From Tetrahymena thermophila SB210 (lineage: Eukaryota; Ciliophora; Oligohymenophorea; Hymenostomatida; Tetrahymenidae), in assembly GCF_000189635.1 (NCBI RefSeq), contig NW_002476434.1, positions 1,116,001 through 1,180,000 on the forward strand: a stretch of 64,000 bases of DNA. The letters are read 5' to 3'. The notes below the pieces were generated by a model. It worked only from the letters and a program-made list of their open reading frames with translations. It had not been told where the DNA came from and searched no databases. Of the stretch, positions 1 through 13,806 are shown piece after piece. The position numbers and the translations under genes are program-made. The stretch's first letter is position 1. Every line of letters begins with the position of its first letter.

Positions 1-3000
1 CTATTTATTTCATTTTCTAATATATTTATTTTCTCTAAATACTTATCTCCTTCTCTTACATTTCCTGACTCATAAAGCTAAATTTTCTGCTAATACTTTA
101 AAATATCTTTTTCTAAATGATCATTTACTGTCTTTAACTCTATCATTTCTTTTGTCATTATCTTCATTGCATCTTTTTGGCTATTTATTTCTGCTTCTTT
201 GCCAAATATGACTTTTTCAAGCTTTGTTTTCTCTTCTTTCTCTTTATTAATAGCTGCCTTGTGCTTTATTAAATTAAATTATATCAATTTAATATTACTC
301 TATGATTTGGAGAAAAATAAAATTAGGTGTGCTCTGGTTAATATACCCTCTATGAAAAATATGAATTCATATAAATATTATAATTTTTGTTTTCGAAATC
401 TAATAAATTTTTGACTTAATTTTCAACAAACAAAACTATCAAAAAATAAGTTTGACAAAAATTATTTTTATTTTGATTGAATAATTTTTTAAATAATCGA
501 AGCACTTATTAATATTTATTTTAACAAATGATAAATTGTATTTAAATTCTAAATTTTTATTGAATATGATTCATATAATATTAGAAAAAATAAAGAAGGA
601 ATCTTACTTCATCGCGAGAAACTCCTTTTGAGATAATGGGTTTACTTTTGTTTGGATCAAAACGTGACATTGAACTAGATTTTTCTAAATCATAATTTGA
701 TCTTACAGATAAACGACTCTCTCTTAACTTGCTACGTTCTTAATCAGCCATTTAATTTAGGGCTGCTTAGAATTTACTATTTCTCATCTCAAATGAACTC
801 TTAAGTCCACTTGAATTCAACTAACTATGGTATTTTTTGCTGGGTACATTTTGATTTGCATCTTACTTAATCCATGATGAATTTTTATTGCTTTTTTCAA
901 TATCTTCCACTTCTTCCTCTATTACAGAAGGCATTTTATTGTGACGATTTTGATAAATATTATAATCGTTAGTATTTTTAAATCCAGGATTACTCTGTCC
1001 TTAATTAGGCACACCTCTGTATATTCCATCGTCCTCTTCGTCATCATTAACATTCTCATTATTCATATAGCTGCTTTTTATTTGGCTTTATTACTATGGA
1101 TTTCTAATCATACTGCTTTACTACTGTTACTACTACTTCATTTATTTTTCTTTTTCTTGTTAATTTTAAAGCTATCTCTATCTTTCAAGTTCTTCTTCCT
1201 TCTGCTTCATGAGCATTTGTTGTTGCTTTCTTTCTTATTCTTTTTGTCTTTCAAGCTCCTTTTATCTTTCTAACTCTTTTTGTTTTTCTATTTATCTTTG
1301 TGTTTCTTCCTCATGTTATTATTTGAGCAATTGCTACTGCTTTTCATACTCTAACTATTTCTGCAATTATTCCTATTCTTTTTATTTCTTCAACTATTAT
1401 TATTATTTTTCTTATTCTTACTGTTCCTACAAAAGCTTTTGCTATTTCCATTTTGCCTCTTCTTCTTCTAATCTTTATCTTTCTTTTTCTTTCATTTCTA
1501 GCATTTGCTAATGTCTTTCATTTTACAATTCTTCTAGTTCTCTCTATTCCTACTCTAATCTCTATTTTTCCAATTATTACTCTCTAATCTTTTGTTCATC
1601 TATTTATTTCTAAGATTAACCCTTAATCTATCCAGTTGAAGGTGCTTACTAACTGGGAAGAGCCTCTCCCAAAAATCCTGTATAAGTTTATTCATACTAA
1701 ACCAAAAAATAATTGACTAAATTATCTGCATTATTTGTCTTTTTATACTACTACAAACAGTCTATAACTTCTTAATCAACTATTGATATCATAGCTGCTT
1801 TGTTTTCAATTTCATCATCCCTTATATTACAATTATCGAACACCTTTTTAACATCTGTAAGCTTTTTTAAGAATTAGTCTATTTGCTAATCGTAATCTAG
1901 ATGCTGAATGCAAGATTATCTAATTTATTCCAGCAGCTTTAAATTATCTTTGTATAGTTAATTATAATCATTTGCATTTAATCCTTTTATCTTTGTAGCC
2001 ATAGATTCAGTTAAAGATGGTTAAGGAGTGCTACCTTTATTTGTCTAACTCTAATTTATCTGTGCCTTACTTCCTTTTAATCCTTACTAAGTTGTAGATG
2101 TCTAATTCATTGTATTTATGTTTTAATAATATTCTTCTTGGCTTAATCCGTTTTGAGAGGAGCCAACATAATTCTAGTCAATTAAAGCATTTTAAATGAC
2201 TGTGATATCTTAAGTTTAGATTTTTTTATCTGTAGGAATAAAGCATTCTCCCTGCTTAAGTGTTTCAATTAACTACCTAAATTTAGACACTGATCTTTAT
2301 TTATTTTATCTAACAGGATATACTTATGATAGAATTACACAGCACTCTAGCAGCATCCTGACAAAATTTTAGCTATTCTACTATTCAACTTGAGCTTTTA
2401 ATAATAAAATATCATCAATAAATACATACACAAATATTTTAAATTATTTTGAACAAATCAAATGAAATAATCTAATTATTGATAAATTCCTAATTTAAAA
2501 ATTTTTTAGATTAAAAAAGTATCTGTAAGAGACTAACTAAACAAATAAAAAAATTATTGCTCTTTCAATATTTTAACTGGACTAAACGCTTGTATTAGTA
2601 AATAATATAAAAGCGTACTAACTAATTAATACAACTAGTATCTATCTAAAATAATCTATTATCTTTCCCTAAAACTTATATTTGAAATGTCCAAAATTTA
2701 TATATAAAGATCTATAATAAAATTTACTAGGATTGTTATTATTTAAGAACATTGTACCAAATGTATTGCTATCAAATCCAAATGTACTTTCTTAAGCTAC
2801 TTCTGCAAAGTAATCCATTAATTCGTGTTCTTAAAAAGTTTCTATAAAAACAATATTTCCTTCTAATAAGCAAGACGTCACAAACTAAGTAATAAAATTA
2901 AAATTATTAAATGCTTAAAAGCCACTTAGTCTTTTCAGTTTAGAATAGAAAATCGAAGAGCAACTTTTCAATGAAAAACTTATTTTTTATTATTCTTAAT

Positions 3001-3274
3001 CATATTGTAAAATTTATTTACTTTCAAAGAGTATAATCTTGAATGCAATCTCTCTTTTGAGTTAGCTATTATCTCGTAGCAAATGCTAATCATCTGAGTA
3101 TTGATCTGCCTAAATTTTAATTATAAAAGAAGATTTTAGCATAAGAATGAATAGTTTTTAGCAGCCTTTTGATATTGTGTAATTAAATTTAAATTGTAAT
3201 ATACTAATTATTTTATGATATTAGCTTTTTAAACTCTTTTGTTGCTGAATATTTGATGGTCTTTCCATTAGCAT
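1..3274 (-). CDS. Large coiled-coil protein of unknown function, C-terminal end off the window
   Basis: Read with TAA/TAG as Gln, the minus strand is open from an ATG at 3274 (second ATG at 3268) to 608. A donor GTAAGA at 607-602 and an acceptor AG at 265-264 then define an intron, and the frame continues in phase from 263 to the window edge, giving at least 976 residues. The N-terminal third is mixed and partly hydrophobic (for example MERPSNIQQQK, then HELMDYFAEVAQ near 2830-2795). The middle (about 1650-1130) is an almost unbroken Q/E/K/R coiled coil with runs such as KELERQKELERQK. The part after the intron is again helical and charged. No catalytic motif is recognised; a cytoskeletal or scaffold role is only a guess from the coiled coil. 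TGA-free length, an in-phase intron and acidic/basic periodicity support coding. The start is uncertain because an in-frame TGA lies shortly upstream and an earlier exon is possible. Confidence 0.8.
264..607 (-). other. Intron in the coiled-coil gene
   Basis: The donor GTAAGATT follows codons for Asp-Glu and the acceptor TTTAATAAAG precedes His-Lys-Ala-Ala. Both exons are in phase 0. The 344-base interior is much richer in A+T than the flanking exons and contains TGA in the coding frame, so it cannot be read through. Confidence 0.75.
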
Positions 3275-5193
3275 CTTGCTATTCTATATGCTAAAGTATC
3301 AGCTTCAATTAACTCATATCAAGTCCACTCATAAAGCTTTTACGATTAAATCCTTACTGTTAATTATATTATTGATGCCTTTATTTCTCTTAAAAGCTTA
3401 AACTATATTTTATTTAATGATACTAATATTTTTCTTAATCAAATTTTCAATATCAAATATTTCTTTATTTATTTATTAATGAGTTCATCAATTAATTTTA
3501 CAACTCAAATTCATGCATTCTTAACTATCTTTTTGTTTATGTAAATTTCAAAAAGTGTTTATAATTTAAAAATCTTTAATGAATAAATATAACTAGTTTC
3601 AATTGTTTAATCTCTTAATATTTAAAGATACACACAGATACAATCCTATATAAACCAGAAATATATATTATCGAATAGAATTATAATAATAAGTCTAATT
3701 TGTCTTATTTATTAAAATAAAAATCATTATTAACAAAAAAAATAAATAAATTGAAATTATATTTTTAATAATCATAATAAGGACAAAACTAAAATTAAAG
3801 TATTTTTTTTAAAATATTTTTTATTAATAAAATTTTACTATTTTTAGCTGTATTCGGTTCAATATATTTCAAGGAAAATGTAAATAAAATTGTAATAAGA
3901 TTTATTTATACTTCAATTGAATATTTTAAAACTAATTTGACTAGTTTAAATACGTTAGCTAAAAAATCATCTTTAAACAAACTAGAATTACTTTTTTAAA
4001 ATTTTTACTTCAGTATTTTTAAAATTAAATAATAATTTAAACATTATTAGTAATCTATCTATTTATTGATGTTATTCAAAGAATATTTAGATTTTTAAGT
4101 GTTTACCAAATTTAATAAAGAATTTTAATGAAATTTTTTTAATAGCTATTTTCAAAATATGCTAAAAAATCATCTTTAAACAAACTAGAATTACTTTTTT
4201 AAAATTTTTACTTCAGTATTTTTAAAATTAAATAATAATTTAAACATTATTAGTAATCTATCTATTTATTGATTTTATTCTAAGAATATTTAGATTTTTA
4301 AGTGTTTACCAAATTTAATAATGAATTTTAATGAAATTTTTTGAATAGCTACATTTCAAAATATTAAAAATTAAACCACAAATAAACTATTATTTAGATA
4401 TTACCACTTAGATTATTTGATGATTAAAAGGTTAAATCAAAATGCTTAAAGAAGCAACTCAAATATTTTACAAAATATGATAAATACTTTATTTACACAT
4501 TAATTTTAGAAACATCATAATGCAGATATTTTTCTTGGAAATAAATTTTAGTGAAAGTTATTCCTTGTATAAGGGACTTATAATTAAAATAATCTTTTTT
4601 TAATTTAGAAAAAGTATTAAATATATTGAAATTTTTCCTTGCTAATTGAGTTAGTTAATACTTAATGGCTTATAATTGAATAATTATTATTTATAATTTT
4701 AAATTATCATTTTAGTCCATAAATAATAAGTATGTATATTCTTATCAAATATTATTGTAATGCTAAATTATATTTTTGATTAGGGTTTATTTCTTTTAAT
4801 TTAACTAATTTTTTTAATCCAACAAGCAAAAATTTTTCATGACTTTAAATAAGACTTATATTTTTTATTTATTCAGTCATCTAAAATAACATATTAGTAC
4901 ATTTTTAGATTGATGGTTTGATTTTCTCAATTTATTATGCAAATTTTAATTGATTTTTTAAGTAGGCAAAAGTGTAAAAAGAAAATAACAAAATAAAATA
5001 CATAAATCTAAAATAAGTTATATTTAAATAGTTATTAAGGAGTTATTTATAGTTACTCATATTTATTCAAGCTAAAAAAAAATAGGATATTTATAGCATA
5101 TATTGAGCAAGTTAATTCAAATAGGGTAGCTCAAAACTTTTTATAAAGTTATTTGTAATTATATTAAAAAAAAGAGATTAATTTGAGTAGAAA
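3275..5193. other. Intergenic spacer, very A+T-rich
   Basis: This spacer separates the divergently transcribed coiled-coil gene (minus) and the 5194 gene (plus), so both promoters should lie here. No coding sequence is visible. It contains one clear structure, the 203-base tandem duplication listed separately. Confidence 0.6.
3958..4364. repeat. Two tandem copies of a 203-base unit
   Basis: Both copies begin GCTAAAAAATCATCTTTAAA. The first runs 3958-4160 and the second 4161-4364. They stay nearly identical for their whole length, differing at a few bases (for example GATGTTATTCAAAG against GATTTTATTCTAAG, and a one-base difference near the end). The unit is non-coding. Such high identity in an A+T-rich spacer indicates a recent tandem duplication. 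Confidence 0.9.
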
Positions 5194-8067
5194 ATGTCTA
5201 AGAAAGACGATTTGACAAGAGTTAGTGCAAAGGATGATGATCCTGTTAGAAAATTATGTGTACGATTTAATAAAGATTACATTCATACTAGAGATTTTAA
5301 AGATGCAGTAGCTTATTTGCAATTAAGAGGGAATGGATGTCCTAGGAAAGAAGCGATTCTATTTGCAGCAAAAAATAATTGTAGAGTTGATACCACAAAA
5401 ATAATAGATGGGCCTAGAAATTACAGGACTCTTTAAGTATAGCAAGTACCAACATACATGGTTTCAGAAGGCTGGTTATATGGATAATAAGACTACTTCT
5501 TTGGGTCCTGTTTCCCATCCAGATACTCAGAAACATATTTAGATTATTAAATGGTAATCTAATTTCACTATTTTAAAATTTAATACCACATAATTTCTTC
5601 AGTAAAATACTTGGAAATATACTAAAGTTAACTCAAATCAAGCTTATACTTATAAAAAAGAGAAAAATATTTTTTTTTCAATTTACATTTTGAAATGATA
5701 ATCTTAAGATAAGAAAAACGCTTATAAAAGTTTGCTATTACAGAAAATCAATTTTAGAAAATTGTCATAAAGTATTCAGAAAAACAAATATATTCTAATA
5801 AACTAAATACATATTTTTTAATTAAAATATTTTAATTAGCGAATTAAAATAAACAGAATGAATGAATGAATAAATAAAAGCTGATACTTTTAAAAATAAA
5901 ATTTTTTTTTATTTTAAATATTTTGTTTAAAGTTTTAGCTTTAAAAATTTTGTAATATTTTTACAAATTTAAAAAAATAAATCTATGTAATAAAAAGAAT
6001 AATAAACTCGAAGAAAATTTTGATGAATAGGAGGTAAAAATGAGGAAGGAGTATAAGGAAATGATACATCGTATGAAGAATTATGTAAAATAAGTCAATC
6101 AAAAATATAACTTTAGTAATGAATAAGGAGAATAGCTGATAGATATGGTAAAAAAGATTGTAAAAGGAATGAAGAGCGAACTAGAAAATAGATAATATTT
6201 TGTTATGAATAATATCCGCTACTATGACGCTGCAGAAGCGATTATGAAAAAGAGAATGCTAAGTGAGGAGGATAAAAATATTTTAATAGAAAAGCTGAAT
6301 GTTTTTAATAATTACGAAAACGAAGAAGACCTATAATAAGTGCAAATTATTAAAGTTAATGATGATGAACAAAATGAAGATAACAGCCCTATGAAAAATC
6401 CATTTTTTGTTGGCATGTTCAATAATTAGACTTAGAAAGCTGCTACTACTTCTTAATAAAAACAAAAATTTTATTCAAATGGACAAAGCCAAAACAATAA
6501 TACTAACATTTCATATGCTCACTAGCTAAAGAATTTAGAGTGTGCTACTAATCTACTAGAAGAATTTGAGAAAGGAGAAGGAGAAGATATGCCAAATGGG
6601 CCTCAAGGTAAATTTGATCGAAGCTATGCTAATTAAAAAAAGAAGAGACAAGAATAAATGAAATAAAATTTGCACTTAGTTCGTGCAGAGAATTAAGCTG
6701 GTTTAGAAGGTCAGTTCAATTAATAAAAGTATTTCTACTCAAAATAAGAAAATACTTTCATAAATTTAAGGAAAGAATAAAAGGTGAAAGATGATTTGTA
6801 AAACGCCGTATTTGACATCTATAAACCTAACTATGAAGACGGCTATTACAGATATATTGATAACATCAGCATGCTTAACTAGTATGTAAGTTAACCAAAG
6901 GACTCTAAATATAATTCATAAGATTATGGTAATATAAATTAAAGCACTGAAGATAATCACTAAGAAAAAGATCAGCTGATTGACATGGATGTTATAAGGC
7001 TGATGAAAGAAAAATAAGATATTTACCAAAAAAATTTTAGGGAAAAGATATCTTCGTAAGCAGTACTGCACAGGCTAAAGAACTAAAGGCAAAATTAAAC
7101 ACAAGTTCACTTTAGATAGACATAGAGCAGCAGTACGAGAAGCAGAGAGAGAGAAAAGAAAACAAATTTCAATGTTATTAATCCATTTAGCTAAACAAAT
7201 TAATTCAAAAACAACACATCCGGATTACATAATTCCATTTTTGGCTTAAAAAAGCATTCTAGCAATCTATCTCTTATGAATTTAAGTGCAAGCAAATTAA
7301 AGTATTCAAATAGTACCAATCATTTGTTAAATAAATTCACAACAACTCCTTCAACAACAATAGCCACTTCTAATAATCTTCACTACAAATAGCAGCCTCC
7401 ACAATCTTCTGTCCAGGCAGCAAGTTCTTCAAATTAGTTAAACCAAAATAAAAGATATGGTCTTGAAAAATAAAGTAGCAAAATATCACCTTTAAGTCAG
7501 GGAATTTAGGATTAAAAACCAAAAAGCCGAAGATTGATTTTGAGAAATTTTAATAATGAAGAGTAGCAATCTCAAATGAAGAAAGAAATATTACCAAACA
7601 GAACTGTAACTTGGAGCGTAGGTGGAGAGTAGCAAAATTAATTCTAGTAAGGATCAAATAGCTAATCTATGTTATAGTAATCTGATGTGCTATAAGATCA
7701 TACTGCCGCCTACAATAAACGTAAGTAAGATGATATTAGCCAAAGAAGCAACTCTCAGTCTTTAGTTTCTAATATAAGAAATACTTCTTCGATTAATGTC
7801 AGTCCTCTGTAAAACTCACCGGCAAATAAATTGGCTTAATAATACTATTACTAAGGTGCAAACAATAAAGCAGAAAAAAATCGTTTAACACAGAAAGAAT
7901 AGCTTTTTTAATCTGTGGGAAATCACTAGAAAAAAATTTCAGTAATAAATGAATCTGGATTTGCTTCGAATACTATTTAGTCGACTAATATTAGTTCAAA
8001 AGCTGGAGTAGCAACTAATTTTAATATTGATTTTACCCCAAAGTCTCTTAATGTTTTTAAGTAATGA
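5194..8067 (+). CDS. Two-exon gene: short structured N-terminus joined to a Q/N/S-rich protein
   Basis: Exon 1 (5194-5553) starts MSKKDDLTRVSAKDDD and reads on through TAA/TAG Gln codons to ...YSETYLDYQM. A GTAATC donor follows at 5554. An acceptor ATAAAAAG at 5997 opens exon 2 (5998-8067) in phase 0, giving about 809 residues ending FKQ before TGA. Exon 1 looks like a small folded domain with conserved-type residues (LRGNGCPRKEAILFAAK, EGWLYGQQDYFFGSCFP) but I do not recognise it. Exon 2 begins with a charged helical stretch (MRKEYKEMIHRMKNYVKQ), then becomes low complexity, rich in Q, N, S and K. Alternative: two genes, the first ending at the TGA near 5862 and the second starting at ATG 6040. 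The phase match favours one gene, but the junction is not proven. Confidence 0.65.
5554..5997 (+). other. Putative intron between the two exons of the 5194 gene
   Basis: The donor GTAATC and acceptor TAATAAAAAG are both in phase 0 with the flanking frames. The 444-base interior is much more A+T-rich than the exons and holds an in-frame TGA. If this is not an intron, it is the 3' end of one gene and the promoter of the next. Confidence 0.5.
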
Positions 8068-10733
8068 GTAGGTATTTGGATGATGTAGCTTTTTTGTAAA
8101 TAAAAATTAATAGAACCAGCCTACCAACCAGCCTACCCCTAATTTAATTATATATATATTTTTATTTTTTATTTTTCATATTCGTATGTTAAATTATCTT
8201 GAAAGACATATAAAGCGTGTACACTCTTTATATTTATGAGTATTTTTAAAAAAGTTAATTCCTAAAAATAGCAAAAAGAAGTTATTAATAAATTATTTAA
8301 AAGCTTTATTTTAAAATGCAGCAATCAAATTAAAATTTATTTTATTGAAATTATATTTTTTTTATAAAATTAATACCGAGTATGAATATTTATTTATACC
8401 TGCTTTTATTTGAAAAAATACAATATAAAAAAATAAACTTTTTAGATAAATATCAAAAAGAATATCGTTAATTGTTTTTATTGACTTCTTAAAACAAGTT
8501 AAAATTCTTGAAATTCAAATATTAAGAAATTATTTTTTGTTTAGGTGAGAGCATAAGATTTTTTAATTTGGATTTCTAAGGTTAAATGCTTGAATATATA
8601 TATAGTTTTATCACTAATTTAAACTTATTTAAAAAACAGAAATTAATAATATGTTTCTTGTAGACAGACCAAATCATGAGATTCAATTTTTGTTTTTATT
8701 GATTTCATGAAGCAAATTAAAACTCTTCAAATTCAAATATTATGAAATTATAATTTGATTAGGTGAGAACTTCAGATTTTTTAATTTTAATTTCTATGAT
8801 TAAATGCTTGAATGTATAGTTAGTTATATTGCATTTATACTAAGAGTCTAAGCTGTGAACTTATTTAAAAAACAGAAATTAAAAATATGTTTCTATCAGT
8901 GATAATGATATTTGATTTGCTCAGTAATTACCATCCTAAGAAGATTGGAAATATTTAAATATTTCAAATCTGAAATAATAAAAAAATGCTAAATGGTTTG
9001 AAATTTTAGCTAGAACTTATTTAATCTATAAATAGAGATAGAAAATATACAAAAATTAGCTTAAAAGGTTGAATGTAATAAATTACAAAAAATATGAATT
9101 TGTTTTCGAAAATGTAAACTAAATTTTTCTGTGATTTTTTTCTAATTAAAGTATCGGTTTTAATAGAGAGAATGAGTGCAAAATTAAACGCCTAAATAGA
9201 ATTCTTTTACTTGTTTCTAAAAATAAATAACAAAGTTAGATTGACTGACTGACTGGCAATAGCTTTACTATGCTTTGGTTCTATTTAGTAATTTAAAATA
9301 ATGATAATTTTGAAATACCAAACAATAAAACTATATCACAAAATATATTTTAAGTTAAGATTTGATGAACTATTTATTTCGGATCTAAAATAAATAAATA
9401 AAAATAAATAAATGTATATTACTAAAACTTGTAGCTAGTAAAGGATATATTTTTCGATTAGTAGCTATGTTAAGTAAAGAAATTATTTTTTAAAGTAAGC
9501 TAATTCTATTTAAAGAGATAAAATTTAGTTAAATTAATGCCAACGATAAAGTGAATAATTTAAATAATCACAATGTGATGGAAGTATTTTCCTAAATTTT
9601 TTATTTTCAATTAAAACACTTTGAAGGAAATTATTAGAATAGAAAATTTAAGATTACACATTGTATAGAAAATAACCTTTGAAAAATTATTTGAAATAGC
9701 TGAATATATTAGTTAGTTTTTTTATTTCTTTCTTTCTTTGTTTTTTTTTTGTTTATGTTATTTAATTTGCTATGATAGAAGTGATAAAATCATAAGCTAA
9801 ATTTTTTACATTATAAATATTGAAATTATTTGTTATGCTTGTCTATTTATTTATTAAACTGATGTAATTAAATTAACACTAAAAATTTGAAAATAAGTAA
9901 GGAAAAATATTTAATTTACAGTTCTACAAATTATATGATTTCTTATCATCTTTTTGTAAATTTTTAGTAAAAAAACAAGATAAAATAATTTGATTAATCA
10001 GTTTTTCATTTATTGGCAATTTAAACAAAAGTCGTTACAACTAAGCGCAGCTTAATAGTTTAAAGTACACTTTATTTTATCACATTATTATTGTATTTTT
10101 TTTTAATTAGAAATATTGTCTATTTCCTATCAAAAAATTATATTTTTATTTTTTAGTCTATTTATCCCCTATTATTTAAGAAGGATTAATTTTTGAATTT
10201 ATTAGGTTACAACATTGAAATTGTTAATCAATCTTTATATTTTAAATTGTATTTTGTTATATTACATCCGAAAAAGCTTGAAGAATCTTACTTAAATATA
10301 AACTGATGTAGGTAGGATAGTATAGAACCTATCCAATTTTTTTTCAAAGAATAGCTAATTCAATTATAAATAAATTCATAAAATGAAGCAAAATAATCAT
10401 TTTTAAGTATCCAAAAATTTATCAAATATAAAAGTAATACCATAATTTAGAGTCTAAATTGAAAAAAAATACTTGTTACAGTGAGGATAATATAAAATTT
10501 AAAAATTTTGAATTTTCTAAAACACCTAACAAATAAAGAAGATTAATAGAGAAATCAGTATTGAAAAGAATCATTGTAACTATTTGTGTTAGAGTCTATT
10601 TTATGATTGAGATGAGTGGAAGTTAATTTAATATGAATGCATGTAAATTATGTATTGTTCGTGAGATTAATTAAAAAGAAGAAAGACATCATAATTGTTA
10701 CATGATGAAAAAGATAGCAATTTTTTAATCAAT
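8068..10733. other. Intergenic spacer with a diverged direct repeat
   Basis: A+T-rich sequence between the 3' ends of two convergent genes. Short TGA-free frames occur, as expected by chance, but none has exon-like composition. It contains the 8471/8684 direct repeat and a short GACT tetranucleotide run near 9242. Confidence 0.5.
8471..8896. repeat. Diverged direct repeat, two copies of about 200 bases
   Basis: Copy 1 (about 8471-8663) and copy 2 (about 8684-8896) share ordered blocks: GTTTTTATTGA, a segment ending TTCAAATATTA-GAAATTA, TAGGTGAGA, ATTTTTTAATTT, TTAAATGCTTGAAT, and ACTTATTTAAAAAACAGAAAT followed by ATATGTTTCT. Substitutions and small insertions separate the blocks, so this duplication is older than the 3958 one. 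Confidence 0.8.
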
Positions 10734-13700
10734 TCACTTTTATTACTGAGTAATCAATTTAGAAGGAATTCGTTTGAGTTTGCTTGATAAAGAAACAAAT
10801 TAACAATGAATGGAAATAAACAAATAGAAGTATTTAAAGAAATAAATGTATTAATCTATTTCAAGCAATTTATTTTGCAAAAATAATTCTACCTATAATT
10901 TTTATTGATAAACTGACTTTCTTTCCCATTAAATTTCATTATTTAATTTATTTAATTCAGCTTTAGAGATCGATTCGAGATTCTAATTATCATACATTTT
11001 ACTTATCTCAAGCAAGGAAATTTCTATTTTATATCTTTTCAAAATAAGTAACATTGGAATTGAATATTTGGTGCTTTATTTTATATTAAAATTATAGATT
11101 GATTTTTGCAGACATAACTTTAACACCTCTAATATTTGAGCAATATCCTTTAAGAGTTTGATCCTTAAGGTCTTATAATCAACAAACTTATTCAATTGTA
11201 AAACGAATTGCTGCTACAAATTTAAATTAAAATTAGCTATGTTCCTTCCTTCCATTTTACACTTAATCCTAACTCCAACCAAATCAAATAAAACTCAAAA
11301 TATTTAGGCGAAATATAAAAATACTATTAATTACTTTATTTTGAAATTAATACCATTCTTACCAAATATGATGCTAAAAATATAGATGAAATTAAGCAAG
11401 CAAGATTAAATATATTACTCTATATAAAATTTAGATTAATTTGAAACAATGTTTAATTGCATAGTTTATTTAGAATAGTCTTTGCTATTATTTCTATTAG
11501 CAATATTATAAATTTATTGTTCTACAAAAAATAAGCTTCTATAAACCCAGTGAATAGATAAATAAAAATTTATATTTATAATTTATTTTCATATTAATTA
11601 TATGAATAAGTCCTTCTCTAAATCTGCTATTAAATGTAACATTTACTTTCTTATCTGTAACTTAAGTATTTTGTTTCCTCGACTCAAAAAACTTTTTCAT
11701 TTTAAAGATGCATTAACAGAGATAAAGAAGAATATATTTAATAACAGATTTTTAGGATAAAATTGTAAATTTTTTATAAATAGGAAACATTTGCTTTATA
11801 CAATAAAATGCTTGCACATTGCTTATATTGAATCATTATTTCGTTTATTCTTTGATAGATTAAGAAAAACCAAATCTAAGGATAAATAATTAATTTTGAT
11901 TTGGAAAAAAGTACAAAGATATTTATTACAGCTTTACTTCAAGCAAGTGTTCAAAATTAAGAAGCTAGAAACAAAATTCTAAATTTTTTTATAAATAAAA
12001 ATAAAAGAAAAGCAATAATCAATTTAATACCTTACAAACGAATTGGATATTTTTTAAATTTGGAGTAATATTTATTGTTTTGAAAATCTAAATATCATGC
12101 TATAAATCAGTAAATAAAATGCAGCTGGGTATGTTTTGATTTATAAGCGGGAATTTGTATTTTTGTATTTTATTTGTTTGCATTCTTAAAAAGAGGGTAT
12201 TTATTTTTAATATCTGATCAATTATTAAAAAATTAAGATAAGATCTTTATTATTTAAGTTTTGTTATTTTCGTTCGATTCAAGCAACGTCTATGAATGAA
12301 GATAATTTTTTATTACAATAAGATACTTTTATCAATCAATTTTTTTAATTGATTTCAAAATAATTTTTAATTTGATCATTTTTACAGCTGAAAGAATAGA
12401 TCTATTTTAAGACATTTTGGTTAGAGTCTTCATGCTATGCTACTTGCTTAAAATAAAATGGCTTTTAGCACTTTTTAGAAAAATTTTTTTCTTTATTTAT
12501 CACAAAAAGCAAAAAACTCCAAAAGATTCTAAATAAATGATAACAAATACTTTTTAGCCTTTTGAATTTAGATTATTTATACTTTGTTATAACTTTATTT
12601 TAGTGTGATTATTATATTATCTTTTTATTTTTGTAAGTGTGACTTTTTATGAAATTGCGTTATTTTTATAATTTATGTTTAAGGATGATTGATTAATTGC
12701 AAGAATTTCAATAGCTTAAATAAGCAAAATCAATTTTTTTTTTATAATCAACTATAATAGAATAGTTCATTTATATGTTGTATCCAAAAAATTAATATTT
12801 TGCAAAAATAAAACGCTTTTGAAATATTATATAATGAAAATATTTCCTTCATTATTGCAAATGCTTTGATTTAAAAAGTCTACCTTCTTTTTAAGAAGGA
12901 AGATATTTAATATCTCGTTTGAAATAGAATTGATTTATAATTCAACAATACCAAACAAAGGGGTTAGCTATTTTTGTTATTTCAGATATCTTATTTTGAT
13001 ATTTTCAAAGAGTAATTCACGCAGATTTTGCTTCACCTTTTTCACTTTATAATTTGCAGAAATATTATTGAAATCAGGATAAAAAAATCACATTACACTA
13101 GTTTATAAATTTATTCTCGTTTTCTCAAAAATTTCTAGGTAAATACTTGTAAGCAGTTGATGATTTAATTTTGGAAAGTATTTATGTTATATTTAAGCTC
13201 CTTAATTTCACCAAGTAAGCGAACACAATTATTTTTTAAATCAAATTATACTGCATGATTTTTAGAGTAAAATCACCTAATGATAATTATTTGTCTAAAT
13301 AGAATAAAGCTGATTCTTGGCCTAAAGGGCTTATCTTATTTTAAGCTTTTTGAATATTTTTAAGAAGGAGTTACATTATTTGCATTATTATTTGCATAGA
13401 GTATTTATAATGATTTAAATTAATTATTTATATAAAAAATCAAAAATAAATGATTCTACAAGAGACTGCAGATAATTATTCTACCTTTCTGATTGAATGA
13501 CTCAATTCAAAAATATTACAATGTAATTTAAACAATTGATTGGATTTGAACTGGCTTAGACTCAATTTAAGATGACACGAATCTCTTTTTGAAATGAAAG
13601 AAAAGAATCAAAAGGGAATTTTTCTTTTGGTTTTTTGTTAATTTTTTCAAGGTAAATAAACAATAATAATAACAAATAAAAATCAGTGTAACTCTTTATA

Positions 13701-13806
13701 TTCTGTTGTAAATAATCCTCTATCAAATACTTACATTGTGTAATTGTACTTAATGTCTATATCTACAAATCATGATTCCACAATTTATTATCCTTAATAT
13801 GTTCAT
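10734..13806 (-). CDS. Probable multi-exon gene of unknown function, exon structure partly resolved
   Basis: The last exon (11268-10734) encodes IKCKMEGRNIANFN...KLITQQQK and ends in TGA. It joins in phase, through an intron with donor GTAAGAATGG (11362) and acceptor GGAGTTAG (11269), to an exon covering at least 11700-11363 (MKKFFESRKQNTQVTDKKV...). Upstream, exon-like minus-strand frames lie near 12735-12460, 13090-12770 (VKKVKQNLRELLFENIK) and 13393-13150 (SPLGQESALFYLDKQLSLGD). A short first exon, 13806-13735 (MNILRIINCGIMICRYR), ends at a strong GTAAGT. These patches have higher G+C than the spacers. I could not place every intermediate splice site, so the whole may be one gene or two. 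The product is Leu/Ile/Lys/Gln-rich and largely helical; no domain is recognised. Confidence 0.42.

Noticed and set aside
941-1511. Plus-strand Leu/Ser/Phe-rich open frames at the left end
   Set aside because: They are the complement of the Q/E/K/R coiled-coil codons of the minus-strand gene; low complexity with no independent support.
11602-12375. Plus-strand 257-codon open frame (MNKSFSKSAIKCNIYF...)
   Set aside because: It overlaps the minus-strand exon 11700-11363, which has splice-phase support and better amino-acid balance. TGA is rare enough here for such a frame to arise by chance.
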